Assembly (NCBI GenBank): GCA_963768885.1
Contig: CAVYJN010000007.1
Span: 248,001 to 312,000 of the forward strand
From: DASRIA01 sp963768885
Lineage (GTDB): Bacteria; Actinomycetota; Thermoleophilia; Solirubrobacterales; JBBDJG01
Reading direction: 5' to 3'
DNA length: 64,000 bases
The notes beneath the pieces are model-generated. The model was not told the DNA's origin. It worked only from the letters and a program-made list of their open reading frames with translations, and searched no databases. This document shows, piece after piece, positions 36,712-44,521 of the stretch. Each line of letters starts with the position of its first letter. Within the stretch, counting starts at the first letter, position 1. A program made the translations under genes and the position numbers.

Positions 36712-38200
36712 GCCCGAGACGCGGCTGCTGATCGGCGGCGAGCAGGTCGCCGGCGAGGGCGCGCCGCTCACGGTCGAGAACCCGTACTCGGAGCAGGTGA
36801 TCGCGTCCGTCGCGCTCCCGTCCGCAGGCCAGGTCGACGCGGCCGTCGCCGCCGCGCGCGAGGCGGCGCGCGGCTGGGCTGCGACACCGGCGCTCGAGCG
36901 CGGGGAGATGCTGCACGAGGTGGCGGCGCGGCTGCGCGCCCGCACCGGCGAGCTCGCGGAGACGATGACGCGCGAGGGCGGCAAGCCGCTCGTCGAGAAC
37001 TCCGACGAGGTCGGCTGGACGGCGGCCGTCTTCGACTACTACGCGGAGATCGGCCGCAACAGCGCGGGTCGCGTGATCCCGCCGATCGAGGCGACGCAGC
37101 TCGCGCTCGTCGTGAAGGAGCCGATCGGCGTCGTCGGCTGCATCGTCCCCTGGAACTACCCGCTGCTGCTGCTCGCGTGGAAGCTCGCGCCCGCGCTCGC
37201 CGCCGGCAACAGCACGGTCTGCAAGCCGTCCGAGCTGACTCCGCTCTCGACCCTGATGCTCGCGCCCTGCTTCGACCACCTCCCGCCGGGGGTCGTGAAC
37301 ATCCTGCCCGGAGCGGGCGACGTGGGCGAGTCGATCGTGCGCGACGAGCGGGTGGACTGCATCGCGTTCACCGGGTCCGTCGAGACCGGCAAGCGGGTCG
37401 CGGTCGCCTGCGCCGAGCGCGTCGCGCGGGTGAACCTCGAGATGGGCGGCAAGGACCCGTTCATCGTGTGCTCCGACGTGGCGGCCGAGATCGCCGTCGC
37501 CGCCAAGGGCGGGGCGTGGGCCGCCTACCTCAACGCCGGCCAGGTCTGCACCTCGGCGGAGCGCTTCTACGTGATGCGCGACGTCTATGACGACTACGTC
37601 AGCGAGTTCGTCGACTACACGCGCAGCCTCGTCGTGGGCGACCCGCTCGACCCGACGACCGACATCGGTCCGATGGTCTCAGCGGGCCAGCGCGACAAGG
37701 TGGTCGCGCAGGTCGAGCGCGCGGTCGAGGCCGGGGCGACGCTGGTGACCGGCGGCGGGGACGGCGGGCACGCCCAGGGGCACTTCTTCGCGCCCGCGGT
37801 CGTGACCGGGGCGCCCGCCGGGACCGACCTGCTGCGCGAGGAGACGTTCGGCCCGGTGGCGCCGATCGTGCCGGTGGCGAGCCTCGACGAGGCGATCGAG
37901 CTGGCCAACTCCACGCGCTACGGGCTCGGCTGCAACGTGTACACCCGCGACCTCGCGACGATCCTGCGCTGCATGCGCGAGATCAAGGCCGGCACGGTCT
38001 GGTTCAACGACCCGCTGACGGACAACGACGCCGGGCCGTTCGGGGGGATGAAGCAGTCGGGCATCGGCCGCGAGCTCGGCGAGGAGGGACTCGAGGCCTT
38101 CCAGGAGACCAAGCACGTGCACATCGAGACCGCGCTCGAGCCGAAGGAGTGGTGGTACCCCTACGGCGGCGGTGCCGCCGAGCCGCCCCGCGGCGCCTAG
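36695..38200 (+). CDS. NAD(P)-dependent aldehyde dehydrogenase (betaine-aldehyde DH-like)
   Basis: The 501-residue enzyme oxidises aldehydes to acids. It has the NAD-site PWNYPLLLLAWKLAPALAAG, the catalytic Glu in NLEMGGKDPFIV, the catalytic Cys in NAGQVCTSAERFYV and the C-terminal GPFGGMKQSGIGRELG. It fits betaine-aldehyde and gamma-aminobutyraldehyde dehydrogenases. A polyamine importer lies 2.3 kb downstream, so polyamine-derived aldehydes are possible substrates, but products of alkane oxidation are equally likely. The GTG at 36695 is inside the OsmC gene. Confidence 0.92.
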   Translation: MSSGSEPETRLLIGGEQVAGEGAPLTVENPYSEQVIASVALPSAGQVDAAVAAAREAARGWAATPALERGEMLHEVAARLRARTGELAETMTREGGKPLVENSDEVGWTAAVFDYYAEIGRNSAGRVIPPIEATQLALVVKEPIGVVGCIVPWNYPLLLLAWKLAPALAAGNSTVCKPSELTPLSTLMLAPCFDHLPPGVVNILPGAGDVGESIVRDERVDCIAFTGSVETGKRVAVACAERVARVNLEMGGKDPFIVCSDVAAEIAVAAKGGAWAAYLNAGQVCTSAERFYVMRDVYDDYVSEFVDYTRSLVVGDPLDPTTDIGPMVSAGQRDKVVAQVERAVEAGATLVTGGGDGGHAQGHFFAPAVVTGAPAGTDLLREETFGPVAPIVPVASLDEAIELANSTRYGLGCNVYTRDLATILRCMREIKAGTVWFNDPLTDNDAGPFGGMKQSGIGRELGEEGLEAFQETKHVHIETALEPKEWWYPYGGGAAEPPRGA

Positions 38201-38207
38201 GCGCCGG

Positions 38208-38813
38208 TCACGCGGTCGGCGACCGGCTCTCGACGAGCTGCTCGGAGGTCACGAACTCCGCGCCGGCGGCGCGCATCTCCTGCTTCGCGCGCTCGATGTC
38301 GCCGGGCTTCACCTCGATGCCGCGGGTCGCGTCCTCGACGACGGTCACGGCGAATCCCTCGCGCACCGCGTCGAGCACGGAGTGCTTCACGCAGTAGTCG
38401 GTCGCGAGGCCGGCGATGTAGACGTGGTCCACCCCGCGCGCGCGGAGCACGTCCGCGAGGTTGCCTCCGTGGAAGGCGGAGTAGCCCTGCGTGTTGGGGT
38501 CCTGGGCCTTGTCGACGACGACGTCGATGTTGGAGCGGTCGAGCCCCGGGTACAGCTCGGCCCCGTGCGTGCCCTGCACGCAGTGCACGGGCCAGATGCC
38601 GGGAGGGTCGACGCCCTCCCACCTTTCCGGGTCGACCTCGACGCCGGCGAACGAGCCGTGGTCGGGGGGATGCCAGTCGCGCGTCGCGACCACGAAGCCG
38701 AAGCGGTCCGCGATCGCGTTGACCGGTCCGGCGATCTCGTCCCCGCGCTCCACCGGCAGCGCGCCGCCCGGCGTGAAGTCGTTCTGGAAGTCGACGATCA
38801 GCAGCGCGTCCAC
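38208..38813 (-). CDS. pncA: Nicotinamidase/isochorismatase-family hydrolase
   Basis: This 201-residue cysteine hydrolase has the catalytic triad as Asp in LLIVDFQNDF, Lys in DVVVDKAQDP and Cys in GLATDYCVKHSV. Metal ligands are in ATRDWHPPDHGSF. The match to PncA is close, including GIWPVHCVQGT, so it likely converts nicotinamide to nicotinate in NAD salvage. The GTG at 38813 lacks a ribosome site and lies 8 nt from an AATATT shared with the divergent NUDIX gene. Confidence 0.93.
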   Translation of the reverse strand: MDALLIVDFQNDFTPGGALPVERGDEIAGPVNAIADRFGFVVATRDWHPPDHGSFAGVEVDPERWEGVDPPGIWPVHCVQGTHGAELYPGLDRSNIDVVVDKAQDPNTQGYSAFHGGNLADVLRARGVDHVYIAGLATDYCVKHSVLDAVREGFAVTVVEDATRGIEVKPGDIERAKQEMRAAGAEFVTSEQLVESRSPTA

Positions 38814-38836
38814 GATGCTCCAATATTCGCATCGCG
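38814..38836. promoter_or_regulatory. Shared -10 palindrome between divergent pncA and NUDIX genes
   Basis: Only 23 nt separate the two start codons. The self-complementary AATATT (38822-38827) is 9 nt from the plus-strand ATG and 8 nt from the minus-strand GTG, so it could act as the -10 element in both directions. The -35 elements would then lie inside the opposite coding regions, and the two promoters could not be occupied at once. Confidence 0.45.
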
Positions 38837-39412
38837 ATGAGCCTCCCCGACGACTACGCCGGCCGCCTGGGCGGGCTCCTGCTCGATCCGGCCGACGCGG
38901 TCCGGATGAGCGCCGCGGGGAAGGTCAATGCAGCCGTGCTCGTTCCCCTCTACGTGCAGGAGGGCGAGCTCACCGCCGTGTTCACGAAGCGCCCCGCCGA
39001 CATGCGCCGTCACGCCGGCGAGATCTCGTTCCCCGGAGGGCGCCAGGACCCCGGTGAGGAATTGCGCGACACGGCGCTGCGCGAGGCCGAGGAGGAGATC
39101 GGGCTGATGCGCGACCTGGTCGACGTCGTCGGCGCGCTGCCCCCGACGGGCACGTTCGTCACGAACTACGTGATCTACCCGTTCGTCGGCATCACCGCCC
39201 CGGGCGGCGCCTTCCGGCCCAACCCGATCGAGGTCGACGAGATCGTCGAGCTGTCGCTGCCCGACCTGATCGCCGGCTACGAGCACAAGCGCCTGATCCG
39301 CCGCGGCGTGCCGATCAAGACCGACACCTACACCGTCCGCGGCCACCTCATATGGGGCGCCACCGCCCGCATCCTCGCCGGGCTTCTGGAACGCCTGAAG
39401 CCCATCCTGTAG
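38837..39412 (+). CDS. NUDIX hydrolase (CoA pyrophosphatase-like)
   Basis: This 191-residue protein has a complete Nudix box, visible as FPGGRQDPGEEL followed by ALREAEEEIGL. It is preceded by the CoA-pyrophosphatase-type segment FTKRPADMRRHAGEISFPGG. Such enzymes hydrolyse CoA or its derivatives to phosphopantetheine and 3',5'-ADP. Its divergent partner pncA also handles nucleotide turnover. Confidence 0.9.
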   Translation: MSLPDDYAGRLGGLLLDPADAVRMSAAGKVNAAVLVPLYVQEGELTAVFTKRPADMRRHAGEISFPGGRQDPGEELRDTALREAEEEIGLMRDLVDVVGALPPTGTFVTNYVIYPFVGITAPGGAFRPNPIEVDEIVELSLPDLIAGYEHKRLIRRGVPIKTDTYTVRGHLIWGATARILAGLLERLKPIL

Positions 39413-39427
39413 CCAGACCGTCCCGTT

Positions 39428-39485
39428 GCCACCGGGATTTCCGGCCGAAGCACCGCCACCGGGATTTCCGGCTAAGGAAATCCCG
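39428..39485. terminator. Duplicated arm and GGCTAA hairpin between convergent genes
   Basis: The 18-mer gccaccgggatttccggc occurs twice (39428-39445 and 39455-39472). The second copy forms a perfect 10-bp stem CGGGATTTCC/GGAAATCCCG around loop GGCTAA (39460-39485). It lies between the convergent NUDIX and rhodanese genes, as the similar hairpin at 33939 does between another convergent pair. Confidence 0.7.
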
Positions 39486-39487
39486 CT

Positions 39488-40334
39488 CTACACGTCCTTC
39501 TCGACCGGCACGGACACCATGTTGCCCCACTCGGTCCACGAGCCGTCGTAGTTCTTGACGTTGTCGAGGCCGAGCAGCTCGTGCAGCACGAACCAGGTGT
39601 GGGCCGAGCGCTCGCCGATCCGGCAGTACGCGACGACGTCGTTGCCGTCCAGCACGCCCTTCCCCCCGTAGAGCGCCTTCAGCTCCTCCTGCCGACTTGA
39701 ACGTCCCGTCCTCGTTGACCGCCTGCGCCCACGGCACGCTCGCGGCGCCGGGGATGTGCCCGGAGCGCTGCGCGCCCTCCTGCTCGTAGCCGGCCATCGC
39801 GATCAGCTCGCCCGAGAACTCCTGGGGGGAGCGCACGTCCACCAGCCGCGTGTCGGTGCCGACCACCTCCAGCATCTCGTCGCGCTTCGCGCGGATCGAC
39901 TCGTCGGGCGCCTGCGCCTTGAAGGTCGCGGCCGGGTGGGACGGCCTCTCCCTGCGTCGTCGGGCGCCCCTCGCTGATCCACTTCTCGCGCGGGCCGTTG
40001 ACCAGCTTCACGTCGTCGTGGCCGTAGTACTTGAGGTACCAGTACGTGTAGGCCGCGAACCAGTTGTTGCGGTCGCCGTAGAGCACGATCGTGTGGTCGT
40101 TCGAGATGCCGCGCGATCCGAACAGCTGCGCCGAACTCCTCCGGGCCCGAGGAAGTCGCGCTTGACCTGGTCCTGGAGGTCCTTCTGCCAGTCGAAGCCG
40201 ATCGCGCCCGGTATGTGCGCCTCCGCGTAGAGCGCGGGGTTCTCGTCCACCTCGACGATGCGGATCGAGTCGTCGTCGAGGTGGTCCTCGACCCATTGTG
40301 TGTCGACGAGAACGTCCTTCGCGTAGTCGGCCAT
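39488..40334 (-). CDS. sseA: Thiosulfate sulfurtransferase (two-domain rhodanese), multiply frameshifted
   Basis: The chain begins MADYAKDVLVDTQWVEDHL and IPGAIGFDWQKDLQDQ, then changes frame near 40140 (SRGISNDHTIVLYGDRNNWF, VKLVNGPREKW). It changes again near 39945 (RLVDVRSPQEFSGE, HIPGAASVPWAQAV) and near 39692 (GNDVVAYCRIGERSAHTW to the stop). Four one-base insertions explain all breaks. The catalytic Cys is in YCRIGERS of the second domain. The intact enzyme would be about 280 residues and transfer sulfane sulfur from thiosulfate to cyanide or thiols. GGGAGG precedes the ATG at 40334. Confidence 0.85.
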
Positions 40335-40471
40335 CGGTACTACCTCCCGGTCGCGTGGAATTACCCCTAATGCCTACCACATTTACGCAGTTTCCCGGAA
40401 AGGCGCACGGTGAGCGAGATTTCGTCCACCGCGTCACGTGTGACAGGGCCCGCGCGGACTAGAGTAGGTCC

Positions 40472-41635
40472 ATGGCGGAGCAGACCCCGGCGCTCGCATC
40501 CCCGACGGGCGCCGAGCGCGAGGCGGACGTGAGGCTCGGCGGCGTGCGCAAGAGCTACGGGGACGTGGTCGCCGTGGACGGGGTCGACCTCGAGGTGCGC
40601 AGGGGCGAGTTCTTCACGATGCTGGGCCCTTCGGGGTCGGGCAAGACCACCTGCCTGCGGATGATCGCGGGGTTCGAGCGACCGGACGCCGGCCGCGTCG
40701 AGCTCGGCGGCGAGGACGTCACGGCGATCCCGCCCAACGAGCGTGACGTCAACACGGTCTTCCAGGACTACGCGCTCTTTCCCCACATGTCCGTCGGCCA
40801 GAACGTCGAATACGGGCTGAAGGTGAAGAAGCGGCCGACCGCCGAGCGCCGCGAGCGGGTCGCCGAGGCGCTCGCGCTGGTACGGCTCGAGGGCTACCAG
40901 GACCGCCGCCCCGGCCAGCTCTCCGGCGGCCAGCGCCAGCGCGTCGCGCTGGCCCGCGCGCTCGTCAACCGCCCGCGCGTGCTGCTGCTCGACGAGCCGC
41001 TCGGCGCGCTCGACCTGAAGCTGCGCCAGCAGCTCCAGATCGAGCTGAAGCGGATCCAGTCGGAGGTCGGCATCACGTTCATCTACGTGACCCACGACCA
41101 GGACGAGGCGCTCACGATGAGCGACCGCATCGCCGTGATGGACAGCGGGCGGGTGCTCCAGGTCGGACCGCCGAACGAGGTCTACGACGAGCCGGGCTCG
41201 GACTTCGTGGCCGGGTTCGTGGGAGTGTCGAACCTGCTCGAGCTGGAGGTCGAGTCGGTTGCGCAGGGAGTCGCGCGCCTGCGCCTGGGCCCGGACGATC
41301 GCGTCGAGGCCGCGGTGGAGCAGGACGTCCGCCCCGGTGCGAGGGCGATGGTCACGATCAGGCCGGAGCGCATCGAGATCTTGGAGGGCGGCGACGCCGC
41401 CCCCTCGGGCACGGACTGCCATGCCGCGGGGATCGTGCGGGAGAGTCTCTACGCCGGTCCCGTCACGCGATTCGTCGTCGAGCTGGTGGGCGGCGGCGAG
41501 CTGATGGTCGTGCGTCAGAACGCGCGCACGAGCTACGAGGATGCGGAGGCCCTGCGCGGCGGGCCGGTGCGCCTCACCTGGGGGCGCGAGTACACACGCG
41601 TCATCAACACGACAGAGGAGGGAGAAACCGGATGA
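40472..41635 (+). CDS. potA: Spermidine/putrescine ABC transporter ATP-binding protein
   Basis: This 387-residue ATPase has Walker A GPSGSGKTT, Q-loop FQDYALFPHM, signature LSGGQRQRVALARAL, Walker B VLLLDEPLGALD and a C-terminal TOBE domain (about 290-380). It energises polyamine import with PotB, PotC and PotD. The ATG is 6 nt after TAGAGT (40460-40465) with no ribosome site, so the operon mRNA is probably leaderless. Its stop overlaps the potD start (ATGA). Confidence 0.94.
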   Translation: MAEQTPALASPTGAEREADVRLGGVRKSYGDVVAVDGVDLEVRRGEFFTMLGPSGSGKTTCLRMIAGFERPDAGRVELGGEDVTAIPPNERDVNTVFQDYALFPHMSVGQNVEYGLKVKKRPTAERRERVAEALALVRLEGYQDRRPGQLSGGQRQRVALARALVNRPRVLLLDEPLGALDLKLRQQLQIELKRIQSEVGITFIYVTHDQDEALTMSDRIAVMDSGRVLQVGPPNEVYDEPGSDFVAGFVGVSNLLELEVESVAQGVARLRLGPDDRVEAAVEQDVRPGARAMVTIRPERIEILEGGDAAPSGTDCHAAGIVRESLYAGPVTRFVVELVGGGELMVVRQNARTSYEDAEALRGGPVRLTWGREYTRVINTTEEGETG

Positions 41636-42744
41636 CACGGATCCCACGCATCGCATTGCTCGTGGCGGTTCTGCTGGTGTCGGCTTTCGGTGTCGTCGCC
41701 TGCGGGGACGACAACAACGACAGCAGCAGCAGCGTCACGGGCCCCGACATCAACGCGCAGGGCGAAGGCGAGCTCAACATCGTCGACTGGGAGGGCTACA
41801 CGGACCCCTCGTTCGTGGACGGGTTCGAGAAGGAGACCGGGTGCAAGGTCAACGACACCTTCGCCGGCAGCTCCGACGAGATGTTCACGAAGTTCCAGTC
41901 CGGAGGCGGCGGGCAGTACGACCTCGCCTCGTTCTCGGGTGACGCCTCGCTGCGAGCGATCAAGGCCGGCTCGGTCGCCGAGCTCGACACCTCGAAGCTC
42001 ACGAACTTCAACGACCTCGCTCCGCAGCTGCAGTCGCCGTCGTTCAACACCGTCGACGGCAAGCACTACGGCATCTCGTTCGTGTGGGGCGCGAACGTCC
42101 TGATCTACAACGCCGACAAGATCAAGGAAAACATCGACTCCTGGAACGCGATCTACGACCCCAAGTACAAGGGCAAGGTCACGGTCCCGGACAACCCGAT
42201 CCAGATCGCGGACCCGGCACTGCAGTTCTTCGGCGCCGAGGACCCGTACTCGATCGACCAGGCGACGCTCGACAAGGTCACGGACAAGCTCAAGCAGCAG
42301 GGGTCGCTCGTGCGCAAGTACTGGGTGCTCGCGACCGACTTCGAGCAGCTGTTCAAGTCGGGCGACGCGACGATCGGCGCGGGCTGGCCGCTGATGACGA
42401 ACCAGCTCCGCAAGGAGGGCCTCAACGTCAAGGAGGTGCTGCCCAAGGAGGGCGTCACCGGCTGGTCGGACTCGTGGATGCTCGCGAAGAACGCGAAGCA
42501 CCCGATCTGCGCCTACCAGTACATGAACTACGTGACGCAGCCCGACATCCAGGCGAAGGTCGCCGACGTGACCGCGTACAGCCCCGCCAACCTCAAGACG
42601 TGCGAGGTGGTCGGCGAGCAGCGGTGCAAGGAGCTGCACATCAGGGACACCAAGTACTACGACACGATCAAGTACTGGGCGACCCCGGTTGAGCCCACGA
42701 ACTACAGGCAGTGGACGGACGCCTGGGCGGAGGTCCGCGGCTGA
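41632..42744 (+). CDS. potD: Polyamine ABC transporter substrate-binding lipoprotein
   Basis: The 370-residue precursor has a lipoprotein signal with lipobox GVVAC and a Ser/Asp-rich spacer. The PotD/PotF fold follows, starting GELNIVDWEGYTDPSFVDGF and continuing YDLASFSGDASLRAIKAG and WGANVLIYNADKI. It captures spermidine or putrescine outside the membrane. A GGAGGG site in the potA end precedes the ATG. The gene ends CTGA, where potB begins. Confidence 0.93.
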   Translation: MTRIPRIALLVAVLLVSAFGVVACGDDNNDSSSSVTGPDINAQGEGELNIVDWEGYTDPSFVDGFEKETGCKVNDTFAGSSDEMFTKFQSGGGGQYDLASFSGDASLRAIKAGSVAELDTSKLTNFNDLAPQLQSPSFNTVDGKHYGISFVWGANVLIYNADKIKENIDSWNAIYDPKYKGKVTVPDNPIQIADPALQFFGAEDPYSIDQATLDKVTDKLKQQGSLVRKYWVLATDFEQLFKSGDATIGAGWPLMTNQLRKEGLNVKEVLPKEGVTGWSDSWMLAKNAKHPICAYQYMNYVTQPDIQAKVADVTAYSPANLKTCEVVGEQRCKELHIRDTKYYDTIKYWATPVEPTNYRQWTDAWAEVRG

Positions 42745-43628
42745 CGACGCGGACCATCTCCCGGGCGCTCTACGCCCACCCACGCGGCCGGCTCGGGCTC
42801 CTGCTCGGGCCGGCCGTGCTGTGGCTGCTCGTCTTCTACATCGTGGCGCTCGTGCTGCTGCTGATGACCTCGCTGTGGCAGCAGGACTTCTTCACCGCGG
42901 AGCTCGTGCGCAAGTGGACCTTCTCCAACTACGAGAAGCTGTTCACGGGCCAGGACGGCCTGTGGCTGCGCGTCTACGGGCGCACCGTGCTGCTGGCGAC
43001 GATCGTCACGCTGGTCGACATCGCGCTGGCGTTCCCGCTCGCCTGGTTCATGGCGCGCGTCGTCGCCCCGCGGTGGCGCACGCTGATGTTCCTCGCGGTC
43101 GTCGTGCCGCTCTGGTCGAGCATCCTCGTGCGGATCTTCGCCTGGCGCACGATCCTCGGCGGCCAGGGCGTGCTCAACGAGTTCCTGACCTCCACCGGCA
43201 TCCTGGGCTCGCCGTCGAGCACCTTCCTCTACAACGAGAAGGCGATCGCGATCACGTGGGCCTACGTGTGGCTGCCGTTCATGATCCTGCCGATCTACAC
43301 GGCGCTCGAGAAGATCCCCGACTCCTATCTCGAGGCCTCGCGCGACCTCGGCGCCGGCGTCCTCACCACCTTCCGGCGCGTGATCCTGCCGCTTGCGCTG
43401 CCGGGGGTGATCGCCGGCTCGATCTTCGTCTTCTCGCTGACGATGGGCGACTTCGTCGCGCCGCAGCTCGTCGGCGGCGGCTCGCAGGTCCTCGGCGGCG
43501 CGATCAAGGACCGCTTCGGCGTGGCCGCCGACTTCCCGTTCGGGGCCGCGCTCGCGTCGCTCACGCTGGTCACGCTGATCGTGTTCCTGACCATCACGCG
43601 CCGCACGGGCGCGCTGGAGAACCTGTAG
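42741..43628 (+). CDS. potB: Polyamine ABC transporter permease with a CTG start
   Basis: This 295-residue membrane permease has about six helices and the EAA loop EASRDLGAGVLTTFRRVILP that docks on PotA. The best start is the CTG at 42741, overlapping the potD TGA as CTGA, with GGAGG about 7 nt upstream. It yields a natural N-terminus TTRTISRALYAHPRGRLG before the first helix. The alternative ATG at 42711 would overlap potD by 34 nt and add an unconserved tail. This matches the CTGA junction at 17055. Confidence 0.88.
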   Translation: MTTRTISRALYAHPRGRLGLLLGPAVLWLLVFYIVALVLLLMTSLWQQDFFTAELVRKWTFSNYEKLFTGQDGLWLRVYGRTVLLATIVTLVDIALAFPLAWFMARVVAPRWRTLMFLAVVVPLWSSILVRIFAWRTILGGQGVLNEFLTSTGILGSPSSTFLYNEKAIAITWAYVWLPFMILPIYTALEKIPDSYLEASRDLGAGVLTTFRRVILPLALPGVIAGSIFVFSLTMGDFVAPQLVGGGSQVLGGAIKDRFGVAADFPFGAALASLTLVTLIVFLTITRRTGALENL

Positions 43629-43634
43629 GCCGCG

Positions 43635-44444
43635 ATGGGCGGACGCGCCGAGAAGATCGTCTTCGGCGGCACCAGCGTGCTCGTGCTGCTGTTCCTGTAC
43701 GTGCCGCTGTTCCTGATCGTGCTCTACGCGTTCAACGAGTCGACCATCAACTCGTGGCCGTTCCCGGGGTTCTCGACACGGTGGTTCGACAAGCTCTTCC
43801 ACGACCCGGTGCCGAGGGAGGCGGCGTGGCTCTCGGTGAGGATCGCGGTCGCGTCGACCGCGTTCGCGCTCGTGCTCGGCACGACCATGGCGTTCGCGTT
43901 CGCGCGTCACCGCTTCTTCGGCCGCGAGGTCGTGAACTTCGCGGTCACGCTGCCGATCATCCTCCCCGGCGTGATCACCGGCGTGGCGCTCGCGTCGTTC
44001 TTCCTGTTCACGGGCACCGACCTCTCCACGCGCACGGTGATCGTCGGGCACACGACGTTCTGCATCGTGCTGGTGTTCAACAGCGTGCTCGCGCGGCTGC
44101 GCCGGGTGTCCCCCTCGCTCGAGGAGGCCTCGCGGGACCTCGGCGCGAGCGGCTGGCAGACCTTCCGCCACGTGACGCTGCCGTCGATCCGCACGGCGCT
44201 GGTCGCAGGCGCCCTGCTCTCCCTCGCCCTGTCGTTCGACGAGATCGCGGTGACGTTCTTCCTCGCCGGCGCGGACACCACGACCCTGCCGCTGTGGATC
44301 CTCGGCGCGTTCCGCAACAGCCAGGCGGTGCCGGAGGTGAACGCCGCGGCCACCGTGATCCTCGTGATCTCGATTCCGATGATTGCCCTCGCGGCCTACC
44401 TGATGCGCGAGGAGGGCAGCATGGCGCAGGTCAGGCAGGAATAG
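43635..44444 (+). CDS. potC: Polyamine ABC transporter permease
   Basis: The second permease has 269 residues with about six transmembrane helices (for example VLVLLFLYVPLFLIVLYAF) and the EAA loop EEASRDLGASGWQTFRHVTL. It pairs with PotB to form the channel. It begins 6 nt after the potB stop. Two hairpins follow the stop and end the potADBC operon. Confidence 0.93.
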   Translation: MGGRAEKIVFGGTSVLVLLFLYVPLFLIVLYAFNESTINSWPFPGFSTRWFDKLFHDPVPREAAWLSVRIAVASTAFALVLGTTMAFAFARHRFFGREVVNFAVTLPIILPGVITGVALASFFLFTGTDLSTRTVIVGHTTFCIVLVFNSVLARLRRVSPSLEEASRDLGASGWQTFRHVTLPSIRTALVAGALLSLALSFDEIAVTFFLAGADTTTLPLWILGAFRNSQAVPEVNAAATVILVISIPMIALAAYLMREEGSMAQVRQE

Positions 44445-44494
44445 CCCGGAACGACCGGGCCGGCACCGCTCCCCCCGAAAGGACGTGGGGAGCG
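44444..44494 (+). terminator. Tandem hairpins after potC
   Basis: GCCCGG/CCGGGC (44444-44449 and 44455-44460) with a 5-nt loop, then CGCTCCCC/GGGGAGCG (44467-44474 and 44487-44494) with a 12-nt loop, directly follow the potC stop. Confidence 0.6.
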
Positions 44495-44521
44495 CCGGGT
44501 ACCATCCCGCCGGGATCCGAT

